From positions 1 to 64,000 of the forward strand of contig BMTG01000002.1 in the NCBI GenBank assembly GCA_014649555.1: a DNA stretch of 64,000 nucleotides, written 5' to 3'. The stretch's first letter is position 1. Every line of letters starts with the position of its first letter. Source of the stretch: Streptomyces globisporus (GTDB lineage Bacteria; Actinomycetota; Actinomycetes; Streptomycetales; Streptomycetaceae). Positions 25,840 to 34,920 of the stretch are shown in pieces. The notes beneath the pieces were generated by a model, which was given only the letters and a program-made list of their open reading frames with translations, was not told the DNA's origin and did not search any database. Position numbers and translations under genes: made by a program.

Positions 25840-28011
25840 ATGACGTGGCCGAGGGCCTTGAGGGACGTCCTCCGATCCGGGCTCAGCATCGAGGAGACGC
25901 GCCTGGAGCCCCTGCTCGCTCTGCGCGCGGCCGTCGGTGTGGCACTCCTCGTCGGGCCGGCGCTGTGGCTCGGCTCCCCTGCGTACGCCGCATCCGCCGC
26001 CCTCGGCGCCTTCTCCGCGGGTGGGGCCACCTTCCAGCGCGCCTGGCGCCCACGCAAGGTGATCGCGCTCGGCGCGGGCGCGGGGTTGGCGCTCAGCACC
26101 CTGGCGGGGTACCTGGCGGCGGGGCAACTCGTGACGTTCCTTCCGCTGCTGGCCCTCTGGACCTTCGTGGCGGGGCTGGCGTGGGCCGTCGGATCGACCG
26201 CTGGGATCGTCGCGGCGACGACCGTCGGCAGCATGCTGGTGACCATCACCCTGCCCACGAGCGCCGGACGGGCCCTGGAACACGCCGGGATCATCGCGCT
26301 CGGCGGAGTGGTGCAGGCAGTACTGATCCTGCTGTTCCCGATCCGCCGGTGGGGGGCGCATCGGGACGCGCTCGCCGACGCTCTGGCCGCCGTGGCGGAC
26401 TACGCCCGTCGGCTCCGGCACGACCCGACGGCCGGGTTCGACCCCGAGCCCTTGATGACAGCCCGGGACGCGGCGGCCGTGACGCCGTCTCAGGCTCGCA
26501 CGCGCCCCGTCGCCCTGCACGGTCCGCGAGGAGTTGCCGAGCGCATGGTACCGACCATCGCCGCGCTGGCCGACCCTGACATCGGCGCCCCGGCCGAGGG
26601 TCCCGGGCGGGACCGCGCGCGGGAACTGCTCGACGCGGCCGCTGAGGTGTTGGACGCGGCCGCCCGGTCGATCCGGCGAGGCACCCCCGTCGAGGTACCG
26701 CCAAGAGCCTCGGAGCTCCTGCGAGAAGGCACGGAGCACGAGGTGCTCGAAGGTCCGGCGAGGCAGGCCGCCGAAAGGCTCAGGGAACTGCTCGGCGAGG
26801 CGCTGGAGATCGCGGAGTGCGGCAACGCGCGCAGAAGGACGCCTGTGCGCCACGGAGGCGCACGCGTCGAGTTCCTGGAGCGCCCGACCATGTTCCGGCT
26901 TGTTCCGGTCGTCGCACGGGCGGTCCGCCGTGAGCTCCGACGCGACTCGCCCGTCTTCCGGCATGCCGTTCGGCTGGTGGCGGTGGCCACGCTCGGCTAC
27001 CTCATCGCCGCACAGCTGCACCTGGGGCACGGCTACTGGGCGCCCATCGCCTCGGTCATGGTGATGCGCCCGGACTTCCACCGGACGTACGCGCGTGCGG
27101 TCGCCCGTCTCGCCGGGACTCTGGTGGGTGTCGCGCTCGCCACCGGAGCCGTGGAGGCCCTGGGCCCGGACGCCCGTCTCTTCGGTGCGCTGGCGGTGGT
27201 CTCGGCGGGCCTGTCGTACACCCTGATTCGTACGGGCTACGCCTACTCCCAGTGCTTCGCCGCCGCCTACGTCGTCTTCCTGCTCGGCATGGGCGGTCAG
27301 GAATGGGAACAGACGGTTCCGGAGCGGATGGCCCTCACTCTGCTGGGCGGAGCCCTGGCCATGCTGGCCTACGCGGTCTTTCCCGCGTGGGAGACGCCCC
27401 GGCTACGGGAGCGGCTGGCGGACTGGCTTGCCGCCAACGGCCGCCACGCGGCGGCAGTGCTCCGCCACTTTGCCGAACCGACCGCGGACCGCCGTGCCGA
27501 CATGCGCAGCGCCCAACTGGCGAGCAGAAGAGCCCGCGCCGCCTGGCAAGAGGCTTACGACCGGGCACAACAGGAACCGGTCCGCCCCAGGGGCCTGACT
27601 GCGCAAGAGGCGAAGGCTGCTCAGGAGGCGCTCGAAGGTTTCGACAGAGCAGCAACGCTCATGGAGAGCCGCGTCCCGCACGACGACAACCCTTCCACTC
27701 CCGAGGTGGGGGCGTTGGCCGAAGCCCTGGAATCGGACACGGAGCAGGCGGCAGCCGCTATGCGCGAGCACAGGGACCCGGACTGGGCACGCGTGGAGAA
27801 GGCCCTCCAGACATGGGAAAGAGCCGGTGGCCGGAGCCCGGCGCTACGGAGCGAGGCAGACCTGCAGAAGCACGCCCTGGAAAACCTGGCGACTGCGGTG
27901 AGCCGCACCCCCTTGGAGCGCGATGTCGGCTCCCTGCGCGAGGACCAGCGAGTGCGGGAAGCGGTGGAGGCACAAGGCGATGGTTCGGAACCCGCGCACC
28001 GGGGTGGATGA
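25840..28011 (+). CDS. FUSC-family integral membrane protein (aromatic-acid exporter-like)
   Basis: 723 residues with two hydrophobic blocks of the duplicated FUSC architecture. The first spans residues about 25-170 (GVALLVGPALWLG, TFVAGLAWAVGSTAGIVAA, GGVVQAVLILLFPIRRW). The second spans about 380-530 (VATLGYLIAAQLHLGHGYWAP, SVMVMRPDFHRTYARAVARL, GTLVGVALATG). A charged cytoplasmic stretch separates them and a long helical C-terminus follows. YWAPIASVMVMRPDF is the FUSC hallmark. Members such as AaeB export aromatic carboxylates; the substrate here is not shown by sequence. Confidence 0.85.
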   Translation: MTWPRALRDVLRSGLSIEETRLEPLLALRAAVGVALLVGPALWLGSPAYAASAALGAFSAGGATFQRAWRPRKVIALGAGAGLALSTLAGYLAAGQLVTFLPLLALWTFVAGLAWAVGSTAGIVAATTVGSMLVTITLPTSAGRALEHAGIIALGGVVQAVLILLFPIRRWGAHRDALADALAAVADYARRLRHDPTAGFDPEPLMTARDAAAVTPSQARTRPVALHGPRGVAERMVPTIAALADPDIGAPAEGPGRDRARELLDAAAEVLDAAARSIRRGTPVEVPPRASELLREGTEHEVLEGPARQAAERLRELLGEALEIAECGNARRRTPVRHGGARVEFLERPTMFRLVPVVARAVRRELRRDSPVFRHAVRLVAVATLGYLIAAQLHLGHGYWAPIASVMVMRPDFHRTYARAVARLAGTLVGVALATGAVEALGPDARLFGALAVVSAGLSYTLIRTGYAYSQCFAAAYVVFLLGMGGQEWEQTVPERMALTLLGGALAMLAYAVFPAWETPRLRERLADWLAANGRHAAAVLRHFAEPTADRRADMRSAQLASRRARAAWQEAYDRAQQEPVRPRGLTAQEAKAAQEALEGFDRAATLMESRVPHDDNPSTPEVGALAEALESDTEQAAAAMREHRDPDWARVEKALQTWERAGGRSPALRSEADLQKHALENLATAVSRTPLERDVGSLREDQRVREAVEAQGDGSEPAHRGG

Positions 28012-28755
28012 CCACCTGTCGCAGCAGGCGTGCGCCCCGCTTCCGAGGTCCGCCTGGTCCGACAGATGGCCAGGATGAGGGAGCTTCACGCTTAGGACGC
28101 AGCGATCAGTCGGTGGGTTGCCCGCTCCGCGGTCCAAGCCCTGACGACTTCCTCTCTCGTGACCCTTTGGACCGAGGTCTCCTTTGTGGAGACCTGTCGG
28201 CCCTCCCCTCCCTTGTGTGCCGGCTGGCCGGCGTCACGGGCTGTCGGCCAGGGGCCCAATGTCCTCTGCCCAAGATCCGGGCCATACGCGGCCCAGCCGC
28301 CTGCAGTGCGGTCGAATCACGACCGTTTCCGCTGGTCAGTAACCACTCGAGTCGTGTACCACCAGCAGACGCAGAATCTGCTATCAGATGTGACACGCTC
28401 ACCTGGCGCCCACTGGGGCTACCCAGTTGGTACGGCCGGAGGATCCCTCTACAGTCACATCAGAGCAGCTCACTGGCCGAGGAAGCTCAGTAGCTGTTGT
28501 CGTTCCGATCGTGAGGGGTGGGCGTCGAACGGGAGTCTCGTTCGGGTGACCGTGGCTGGCTGCGGGCATGAAGGCAGGGCCTCTTGGTAGCTCGGGGTTG
28601 CGAAGCCAACCGAGATCCAGGAGACCCTGTTGCCGCAGTTGTACGTGCTCGCGCCGGTGGAGTTCAACTCGGCTGCTCTGTCGTGTGATTGTGTCGCTCA
28701 CCGGTTCGGGAATGCGGCCGACCATCCGGAGCGTGTTCGGCGGTATCCCTCGGAC
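28012..28755. other. Non-coding stretch between the FUSC gene and the IS5-type transposase
   Basis: No supported gene on either strand. It holds the hairpin at 28175-28195 and, in its right part, the left end of an IS5-type element whose exact terminus could not be fixed by eye. The transposase frame is open back to 28630. Confidence 0.4.
28175..28195 (+). terminator. Perfect hairpin downstream of the FUSC gene
   Basis: AGGTCTCC (28175-28182), loop TTTGT, GGAGACCT (28188-28195): an 8-bp perfect stem 164 bp after the FUSC stop. No U-tract follows, which is common for actinomycete terminators. Confidence 0.4.
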
Positions 28756-29547
28756 ATGACGGACGCGGAGTGGGCCGTGGTCCGGCCGCTGCTGCCGGTG
28801 CCGGGCTGGATGCGAGGACGGGGCGGGCAGCCGGAGGCGTACTGTCACCGGGCGATACTGGACGCGGTCCGCTATCTGGTGGACAACGGGATCAAGTGGC
28901 GGGCGATGCCGACCGGCTTCCCGCCGTGGGACCGGGTCTATGCGTTTTTCCGCCGCTGGCGCGACCACGTGCTGGTCAGGGAGTTCCACGACCGGCTGCG
29001 CGGCCGGGTCCGTCAGGAGTCGGGGCGGGATGCTGAACCGACGGCCGGCGTGATCGACTCGCAGTCCGTCAAGGCGGACGCCGTCGTCGGCGCCGACAGC
29101 CGCGGTTTCGACGGCGGCAAGCTGCTCAACGGCCGTAAACGGCACGTGGTCGTCGACACCCTCGGCCTGCTGCTGGGCGTGATGGTCACCGCGGCGGACA
29201 TCGGCGACCGCGCTGCCGCGAAGGTGCTGCTCGAGCGGGTGACCGACGCTCACCACCGGCTGGAACTCGTCTGGGCCGACGGCGGCTACACCGGCAGCCT
29301 CGTCGAACACTGCCTGGCCGCGCTCGCGCTGGTCCGGGCCATCGTCAAGCGGAGCGACGACGTGCGCGGCTTCGTGGTGCTGCCCAAGCGGTGGATCGTC
29401 GAGCGTCTCTTCGCCCACCTGATGCGAAGCCGCCGCCTGGTCCGTGACTTCGAACGATCCACCAGCAGCGCCGAGGCGGTGATCTACTGGTCGATGAGCA
29501 TGATCATGACCCGCCGCCTGGCCCGCTCACGCTCCGCGCGAGCGTGA
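28756..29547 (+). CDS. IS5-family transposase
   Basis: 263 residues from ATG 28756 (MTDAEWAVVRPLLPVPGW); the frame stays open to 28630 and includes RRYPSD, often present in homologues, so the true start may be 20-40 codons upstream. The DDE catalytic residues are visible: D in VIDSQSVKAD, D in VWADGGYTG and E in WIVERLFAHLM, followed by SRRLVRDFE. It is complete at the C-terminus, unlike the IS5-type remnant at 6863, and is a different subgroup (DNGIKWRAMPTGFPPWDRV). Terminal repeats were not resolved. Confidence 0.88.
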   Translation: MTDAEWAVVRPLLPVPGWMRGRGGQPEAYCHRAILDAVRYLVDNGIKWRAMPTGFPPWDRVYAFFRRWRDHVLVREFHDRLRGRVRQESGRDAEPTAGVIDSQSVKADAVVGADSRGFDGGKLLNGRKRHVVVDTLGLLLGVMVTAADIGDRAAAKVLLERVTDAHHRLELVWADGGYTGSLVEHCLAALALVRAIVKRSDDVRGFVVLPKRWIVERLFAHLMRSRRLVRDFERSTSSAEAVIYWSMSMIMTRRLARSRSARA

Positions 29548-29555
29548 ACCGGCCC

Positions 29556-29588
29556 GGGGCCGGCTCGGGGCCGGCTCGGGGCCGGCTC
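29556..29588. repeat. Three tandem copies of an 11-bp unit
   Basis: GGGGCCGGCTC is repeated perfectly at 29556-29566, 29567-29577 and 29578-29588, starting 9 bp after the transposase stop. It lies at the junction between the IS and a truncated minus-strand ORF. Confidence 0.9.
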
Positions 29589-29756
29589 GGCCAGCCAGCC
29601 CCGCGAGACCAGGCGTTTCGCCTTCGACCGCAGCCCCTCCACCTTGGCCGGCACCACATCCAGGCCGAACACGGCGGCCATCTCCTGACAGGTCAGCGGC
29701 CCTTGACCGAGACGGATCCGGTCATCGATCGCGGCCAGGATGCGCTGGTAGTCCAC
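29589..29756 (-). pseudogene. Fragment of a winged-helix-like ORF, truncated at the IS junction
   Basis: The minus-strand frame from GTG 29756 reads DYQRILAAIDDRIRLGQGPL, then TCQEMAAVFGLDVV and EGLRSKAKRLVSRGWLAEP, a compact helix-turn-helix-like sequence with good codon use. Beyond 29590 it runs into the 11-bp tandem repeats and antisense transposase DNA, so its natural C-terminus is lost. No ribosome-binding site precedes the GTG, and an in-frame stop lies 43 bases upstream of it. Similar segments occur in Streptomyces mobile-element ORFs, but I cannot name the family. Confidence 0.45.
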
Positions 29757-29877
29757 CGACAGTGCCGTTTGGCTACCCCGGCGGCCCCGCCGTCCGGCTC
29801 AGGCTCCTGGAGACTCGTCAGATCGGTGACGTGGTACTTCTGAGGTACGCACCCAAGGACACCACGATGGAGCCCAG

Positions 29878-30369
29878 ATGAGCCCCACTCATGCGGCCGA
29901 CGCCCCCGGCACCGGCCGCACGCCTAACACCGCGGACCGGGACTGGCTCGCTCTGGCCTGCGAGCTGGCCGCACTCTGCCCGCCCTCGACGACCGCCTTC
30001 AGCGTGGGAGCGGTCATCGTCGCGGCCGACGGAACCGAACTCGCCCGCGCATACTCCCGCGAGAGCAACCCCCACGATCACGCCGAGGAAGGCGCCCTCG
30101 CCAAACTCCCCGCCGACGATGCCCGACTCGCCACCGCCACGATCTACAGCTCCTTGGAGCCCTGCTCCCAGCGGGCATCCCGCCCTCTCCCCTGTGCCCA
30201 GCTCATCCGGGACTCCGGCCTCCGCCGTGTCGTCACCGCCTGGAGCGAGCCCGACATCTTCGTCGCAGGCGCAGAAGGTACTGAGTTCCTCGAAGAGGCC
30301 GACGTAACGGTCATTGCACTGCCTGAGTACGCGAACGCCGCACAGGCCCCGAACCTCCACCTGTTCTGA
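29878..30369 (+). CDS. CMP/dCMP-deaminase-type zinc hydrolase
   Basis: 163 residues from ATG 29878, with GGAG 6-9 bases upstream. The deaminase signature is present: HAE at 68-70 (NPHDHAEEGAL) with E70 as proton shuttle, and zinc cysteines C96 and C106 in EPCSQRASRPLPCAQLI. The nine-residue C-C spacing is that of RibD-like or riboflavin/pyrimidine deaminases rather than the PCxxC of cytidine deaminases. The substrate is probably a pyrimidine nucleotide, base or derivative; no RibD reductase domain or rib genes are nearby. It converges on the lut genes. Confidence 0.85.
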   Translation: MSPTHAADAPGTGRTPNTADRDWLALACELAALCPPSTTAFSVGAVIVAADGTELARAYSRESNPHDHAEEGALAKLPADDARLATATIYSSLEPCSQRASRPLPCAQLIRDSGLRRVVTAWSEPDIFVAGAEGTEFLEEADVTVIALPEYANAAQAPNLHLF

Positions 30370-30488
30370 TCAGTTCGCGGCAGGACGGTCCCACCGTCGA
30401 CAGGCGCCTTGAGGACGTAGCACGACTTCATCGTGGTGCGTTCTATCAGCGCTTTCGACCCTCTTGAGAGTGCTGCATGTCGACAGCA

Positions 30489-30507
30489 CCTGGCAGTTGA
30501 GGCCAGG
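30489..30507. terminator. Hairpin between the convergent deaminase and lutC genes
   Basis: CCTGGC, loop AGTTGAG, GCCAGG: a 6-bp perfect stem in the 188-bp convergent gap. A second weak stem (GTGCTG/CAGCAC, 30470-30489) touches it. Plausible bidirectional terminator. Confidence 0.3.
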
Positions 30508-30557
30508 CGCCGTCGCCCAGACTGCTGGCCCGGGTAACCAAGGACTCGTACGGAGGA

Positions 30558-31202
30558 TCAGGTCGTGGCGACGACGAGCACGTCGAGGTGGCGGGGCCCG
30601 TGGACGCCTTCGACCCGGTTGAGCTCGATGTCGCTGCTGGCCGAGGGGCCCGAGATCCACGTCATGGGCCGGGTCGGGGACAAGCGTGCTACGGCCTGGG
30701 GAACCGACCCCACGATCTGCTGCTCGTACACGATGCAGATGTGGTGGTCGGGGACGAGGGTGAGTTTTCGGCTCCCTTGGTCCGGTTCCGCGTCAAGAAC
30801 GATCGTCCCGGTCTCGGCTATGGCGAGTGCGCATCCCGTGATCACGCTTCCGAAGGTGTCGAGGCGGCGAGCCGTGAGATCAGCGCTTTCCCGTTCGATG
30901 CTGCATCCGACCAGCTTGAGCAGATCGTCGGGTAGCCCTGGTGGCACGATCACGTACGCGGATTCGCGCTCCGCGACCAGACGCGCGACGAGCTCCGCAG
31001 CCCGGGCGGGGATGGTTCGGTGCACGGTGGCCTTGTATTCCTCCAAGGTCTGCACCAGCAGTGCCGTGGTCTCGGCGGGCGTACGGTCGCCGTGTTGGTG
31101 GGCGTAGGTCCGGGAGACCGGGTGCACAGGGTTGGCTTCTCCGTCCGGGCGGCTGCCCAGAGCCTGCCGGATGCGGTCGAGTACCTGCTGGCGATCGCTC
31201 AC
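30558..31202 (-). CDS. lutC: LutC-type LUD-domain protein (L-lactate oxidation)
   Basis: 214 residues from GTG 31202, overlapping lutB by four bases. The LUD fold is shown by SAYVIVPPGLPDDLL, CALAIAETGTIVLD and the C-terminal GPSASSDIELNRVEGVHGP, the typical LutC/YkgG ending. LutA, LutB and LutC form the iron-sulphur L-lactate oxidase complex that turns L-lactate into pyruvate. Its place at the end of a rhamnose operon fits lactate arising from lactaldehyde. Confidence 0.92.
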   Translation of the reverse strand: MSDRQQVLDRIRQALGSRPDGEANPVHPVSRTYAHQHGDRTPAETTALLVQTLEEYKATVHRTIPARAAELVARLVAERESAYVIVPPGLPDDLLKLVGCSIERESADLTARRLDTFGSVITGCALAIAETGTIVLDAEPDQGSRKLTLVPDHHICIVYEQQIVGSVPQAVARLSPTRPMTWISGPSASSDIELNRVEGVHGPRHLDVLVVATT

Positions 31203-32632
31203 TGGGCATCTCCCTTCTCTCCTTGCTGACGTTGCCACCAGTCGCGGAATGGCATGTCCGGCACCGGCGGCAGGTCGCGGCTGTCGGACCATGCCCGCCC
31301 GGGTCCGGGCAGGCGGGAGGGGTGCAGTCTGCGGGTGCGGGACGCCATGCGCTGGCCGGCGGCCAGCACGGCGGGGTGGTCGAAAGCCCAGGCTGCGGCA
31401 CTCATCGCCGCCCTCTCCAGCTGGTGCCCGCCTTGGTCGACGACCCGCTCCCGGAGGTGGACGAGGACTTCGGGAATGTCGATGGCGACGGGGCACACCT
31501 CGTAGCAGGCCCCGCAGAGGGAGGAGGCGTACGGCAGGGAGGCGTCGACTTCGCTCGTGGTGCCGCGTAGTTGCGGGGTGAGGATCGCACCGATGGGTCC
31601 CGGGTAGACCGAGCCGTACGCGTGGCCGCCGGCCCGTTCGTACACCGGGCAGACGTTGAGGCAGGCCGAGCAGCGGATGCAGCGCAGAGCTTGCCGTCCC
31701 ACCTCGTCGGCGAGGGTGTCGGTGCGGCCGTTGTCCAGGAGGACGAGGTGGAAGTTCTGCGGGCCGTCGCCGTCGGCGGTTCCGGTCCACATGGAGGTGT
31801 ACGGGTTCATCCGCTCGGCGGTCGAGGAGCGTGGAAGTGTCTGGAGGAACACCTCCAGGTCCCGCCAGGTCGGTACGACCTTCTCGATGCCCACGACGGA
31901 GATGAGGGTGTCGGGGAGGGTGAGGCACATGCGGCCGTTGCCCTCCGACTCGACGACGACGAGGGTGCCGGTCTCGGCGACCATGAAGTTGGCCCCGGAG
32001 ATGCCGACCTTGGCGCGCAGGAACTTCTCTCGCAGGTGCAGTCGGGCGGCTTCCGCGAGTTCGGCGGGCTCGTCGGTGAGGCCTTCTGGCGCCGGGCGCC
32101 CCCAGATCCCCATCCGGTCACGGAAGATGTCGCGGATCTCGCTGCGGTTGCGGTGGATCGCCGGTACCAGGATGTGTGAGGGGCGGTCGTCGCCGAGTTG
32201 GACGATCAGCTCCGCGAGATCGGTCTCGTACGCGGTGATGCCTTCGGCCGCCAGATGTTCGTTGAGCTCGATCTCCTGGGTGGCCATCGACTTGACCTTG
32301 ACGACCTCGGTTTCGCCGGTCGCTTTCACGAGGTCGGTGACGATCCGGTTGGCCTGGGCCGCGTCGGCAGCCCAGTGCACGGTCCCGCCCGCGGCGGTGA
32401 CCGCTTCCTCCAGTTGCAGCAGATAGATGTCCAGGTGCTGGAGGGTGTGGTCCTTGATCTGCTTGCCGGCCTCTCGGAGCTCGGCCCAGTCGTCGAGTTC
32501 GGCGACCGCTCTGGCCCTCTTGTCCCGGATCGTGTGTGTGGCATGGCGTAGGTTCGCCCTCAGCGTGTCGTCACCGAGTGCTTGACGGGCGGCCTCGGGA
32601 AACGCGGGCATGCCCAGGTAGGTGCCGCTCAT
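31199..32632 (-). CDS. lutB: LutB-type iron-sulphur LUD-domain protein
   Basis: 477 residues from ATG 32632, which overlaps the lutA stop (ATGA). An N-terminal LUD domain (about 60-290; VKVKSMATQEIELNEHL, ANFMVAETGTLVVVESEGN) is followed by a bis-[4Fe-4S] ferredoxin domain with CIRCSACLNVCPVY and LCGACYEVCPVAIDIPE. The C-terminus (RDWWQRQQGE) is typical of LutB. It is the electron-carrying core of the LutABC lactate oxidation complex. Confidence 0.95.
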   Translation of the reverse strand: MSGTYLGMPAFPEAARQALGDDTLRANLRHATHTIRDKRARAVAELDDWAELREAGKQIKDHTLQHLDIYLLQLEEAVTAAGGTVHWAADAAQANRIVTDLVKATGETEVVKVKSMATQEIELNEHLAAEGITAYETDLAELIVQLGDDRPSHILVPAIHRNRSEIRDIFRDRMGIWGRPAPEGLTDEPAELAEAARLHLREKFLRAKVGISGANFMVAETGTLVVVESEGNGRMCLTLPDTLISVVGIEKVVPTWRDLEVFLQTLPRSSTAERMNPYTSMWTGTADGDGPQNFHLVLLDNGRTDTLADEVGRQALRCIRCSACLNVCPVYERAGGHAYGSVYPGPIGAILTPQLRGTTSEVDASLPYASSLCGACYEVCPVAIDIPEVLVHLRERVVDQGGHQLERAAMSAAAWAFDHPAVLAAGQRMASRTRRLHPSRLPGPGRAWSDSRDLPPVPDMPFRDWWQRQQGEKGDAQ

Positions 32633-33384
32633 GTCAGGGGCTCGTCTTCCGTGCTGGCGAGGATCTCGGCGATGTGCAGGGGGCGGATGTCTTCGCCCTG
32701 TCGTCGGATGATGCCGCCGATGTGCATCAGGCAGGAGTTGTCTGCGGTGCACAACGCGGCTGCCCCCGTGGATACGGCGGCAGCGACTTTGTCACGGCCC
32801 ATGGATGCTGAGACGTCCGCGTTCTTCATGGCGAACGTGCCGCCGAAGCCACAGCATTCCTCCGCGCCCGGCAGCTCCATCAGCTCAAGGCCCTTCACCG
32901 CCGCGAGGAGCTGTCGGGGCCGTTCGCCGAGACCGAGACTGCGCAACCCGTGGCAGGTGGGATGGTAGGTCACCTTGTGCGGGAAGTACGCCCCCACATC
33001 GGTGACGCCGAGGATGTCGACGAGGAACTCGGTCAGCTCGTAGGTCACGGGAACGACCTTGGCGATGGCCTCGGCCAGCGAGGAACCTCGCCCTTCTGCT
33101 TCTGCCCGACGACCCATCCTCGGGTAGAGCTCGCGCACCATGGCGCCGCACGACCCCGAAGGCGTGACGATGGCGTCGTAGTCGGCGAAGGCGTCGGCGA
33201 ACCGGTGAGCGAGCGGTTCGGCCTGGCGCCGATAGCCGGTGTTGTAGTGCGGCTGGCCGCAACAGGTCTGTCCGAGCGGGAAGTCGACGTCGACGCCGAG
33301 CCGGTTCAGCAGTCGCACCACGGCGCGGCCTGTGCCGGGGTAGAGCGTGTCGTTGACACAGGTGAGGAAGAGAGCGACACGCAT
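32629..33384 (-). CDS. lutA: LutA-type CCG-domain iron-sulphur protein
   Basis: 251 residues. Two cysteine-rich CCG domains are visible: FPLGQTCCGQPHYNTG with the upstream LTCVNDTLYPGTG, and PGAEECCGFGGTFAMK with THTLY-like partner YHPTCHGLRSLG. These bind the noncubane [4Fe-4S] cluster found in LutA, GlpC and HdrB-type proteins. Third subunit of the L-lactate oxidation complex. It starts 84 bp after rhaB and is probably cotranscribed with the rhamnose genes. Confidence 0.94.
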   Translation of the reverse strand: MRVALFLTCVNDTLYPGTGRAVVRLLNRLGVDVDFPLGQTCCGQPHYNTGYRRQAEPLAHRFADAFADYDAIVTPSGSCGAMVRELYPRMGRRAEAEGRGSSLAEAIAKVVPVTYELTEFLVDILGVTDVGAYFPHKVTYHPTCHGLRSLGLGERPRQLLAAVKGLELMELPGAEECCGFGGTFAMKNADVSASMGRDKVAAAVSTGAAALCTADNSCLMHIGGIIRRQGEDIRPLHIAEILASTEDEPLT

Positions 33385-33468
33385 CGCGGTCCTTCGGTTC
33401 GGGCGGTAGGGCTCCGGATGGGCGGGGTGTCAGGTTCCGCGCCCATCCGGAGGTTCGGGCGTCCGGTC

Positions 33469-34920
33469 TCAGCCGGAGATCCGCCGGGCAGCGGCATCCC
33501 AGGCCGCTCGGTCGCCGGACGGTTCGTAGCGGTGCAGCGGCTGGCCGTCCGCCACCTGCTGCCGCATCTGGGGGACGTCGCCGACCAGGCCGAGAGCGCG
33601 GGCCTGGACGAGTACGTTGCCCAGGGCGGCCGCTTCCACCGGACCTGCGACGACGGGCAGGCCGGACGCGTCGGCGGTGAGTTGGCACAGCAGCCTGTTG
33701 CGGGCGGCGCCGCCCACCATGTGGATGACGTCGACGTGGCGGCCGGAGAGCTCCTGTGCCTGCTCGATCGCGCGCCGGTGGGCCAGCGCGAGGGAATCGA
33801 GGATGCACCGCGTGATCTGCCCGCGCGTGACCGGCTCGGGCTGTCCTCTGGCCGAGCACGCTTGTGCGATGCGTCGCGGCATCAGGCCCGGTGCGAGGAA
33901 GGCCGTGTCGGAGGCGTCGATCACCGACCGCAGACCCTTTACCGCGGCGGCCTCCCGCAGCAGTCCCACCACATCGTCATCGCCCCAGTCGCGCATGCAT
34001 TCCTGGAGCAGCCAAAGGCCCATGACGTTGCGCAGGTATCGCACGGTGCCGTCGATACCGGCTTCGTTGGTGAAGTTGGCCAGCCGGCTGGCCTCGGTCA
34101 GCACGGGTGCAGACAGCTCCAGGCCCACGAGTGACCAGGTGCCGGTACAGATGTAGGCGAAGTGGTCCTTGCGGCCGGCGGGCACCGCGGCGACGGCGGA
34201 GGCGGTGTCGTGGGACGCGACCGTGGTGACCGGTACCTGCCGCTGCCAGTTCAGTTGCTGGAGCACGTCCGGCAGCAGGGTGCCGGCCTTGTCGCCGGGG
34301 GCGCGCAGTGGGGCGAACAGGGTCAGGTCGATGCCGAGAGGGCGGGCGATGTCCTCGGCCCACGTTCCGGTGCTCGCGTCGAGCAGCTGGGTGGTCGAGG
34401 CATTGGTGACTTCTGTGCCCTGCTCGCCGGTCAGCCAGTAGCTGATCAGGTCAGGGATCAACAGCAGTCTTGAGGCGATCGACGCCTGCGCTGTGCGCTG
34501 CGCGGCGACAAGCTGGTAGAGGGTGTTGAACGGGGCGTGCTGGATACCGGTGCGGGCGTACAACTGCTCGGCGGGGACGGTCTGCCAGACCTGCTCCGGG
34601 ATGTCATCCGTGCGCGTGTCGCGGTAGTGGACGGGAGCGGAGAGCAGGTGGCCGTCAGCGTCAAGGAGGCCGTAGTCCACGGCCCAGCTGTCGACGCCCA
34701 CGCTGTCGACTTCCCCGGCTGCTTTCAGTCCGTCGAGGACCCCCGTGTAGAGGGCGTGGATGTCCCAGCGCAGGCCTTCGAGCAGACGGACAGGGCGGTT
34801 CGCGAACCGGTGGATCTCGGCGAGGTCGACCCGGCCGGCGGTGACGCGACCGGTGATGACGCGGCCGCTGCTGGCGCCGAGGTCGACGGCGGCGAGGACC
34901 GCGCTGTCGGTTGCCCTCAT
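33469..34920 (-). CDS. rhaB: L-rhamnulokinase
   Basis: 483 residues, FGGY/ASKHA sugar-kinase fold. Motifs: AAVDLGASSGRVITGRV (N-terminal phosphate loop), SVGVDSWAVDYGLLD (rhamnulokinase-specific), YRDTRTDD, ATIASHDTASAV-like TTVASHDTASAVAAVP, GTWSLVGLE and HMVGGAARNRLLCQL. It phosphorylates L-rhamnulose to rhamnulose 1-phosphate. The ATG overlaps the stop of the aldolase gene by four bases, so it is the third gene of the rha operon. Confidence 0.96.
   Translation of the reverse strand: MRATDSAVLAAVDLGASSGRVITGRVTAGRVDLAEIHRFANRPVRLLEGLRWDIHALYTGVLDGLKAAGEVDSVGVDSWAVDYGLLDADGHLLSAPVHYRDTRTDDIPEQVWQTVPAEQLYARTGIQHAPFNTLYQLVAAQRTAQASIASRLLLIPDLISYWLTGEQGTEVTNASTTQLLDASTGTWAEDIARPLGIDLTLFAPLRAPGDKAGTLLPDVLQQLNWQRQVPVTTVASHDTASAVAAVPAGRKDHFAYICTGTWSLVGLELSAPVLTEASRLANFTNEAGIDGTVRYLRNVMGLWLLQECMRDWGDDDVVGLLREAAAVKGLRSVIDASDTAFLAPGLMPRRIAQACSARGQPEPVTRGQITRCILDSLALAHRRAIEQAQELSGRHVDVIHMVGGAARNRLLCQLTADASGLPVVAGPVEAAALGNVLVQARALGLVGDVPQMRQQVADGQPLHRYEPSGDRAAWDAAARRISG

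Noticed and set aside
29484-29588. C-terminal part of the minus-strand ORF at 29484-29756 as real protein
   Set aside because: It is translated from the 11-bp tandem repeats and from the antisense of the transposase 3' end.
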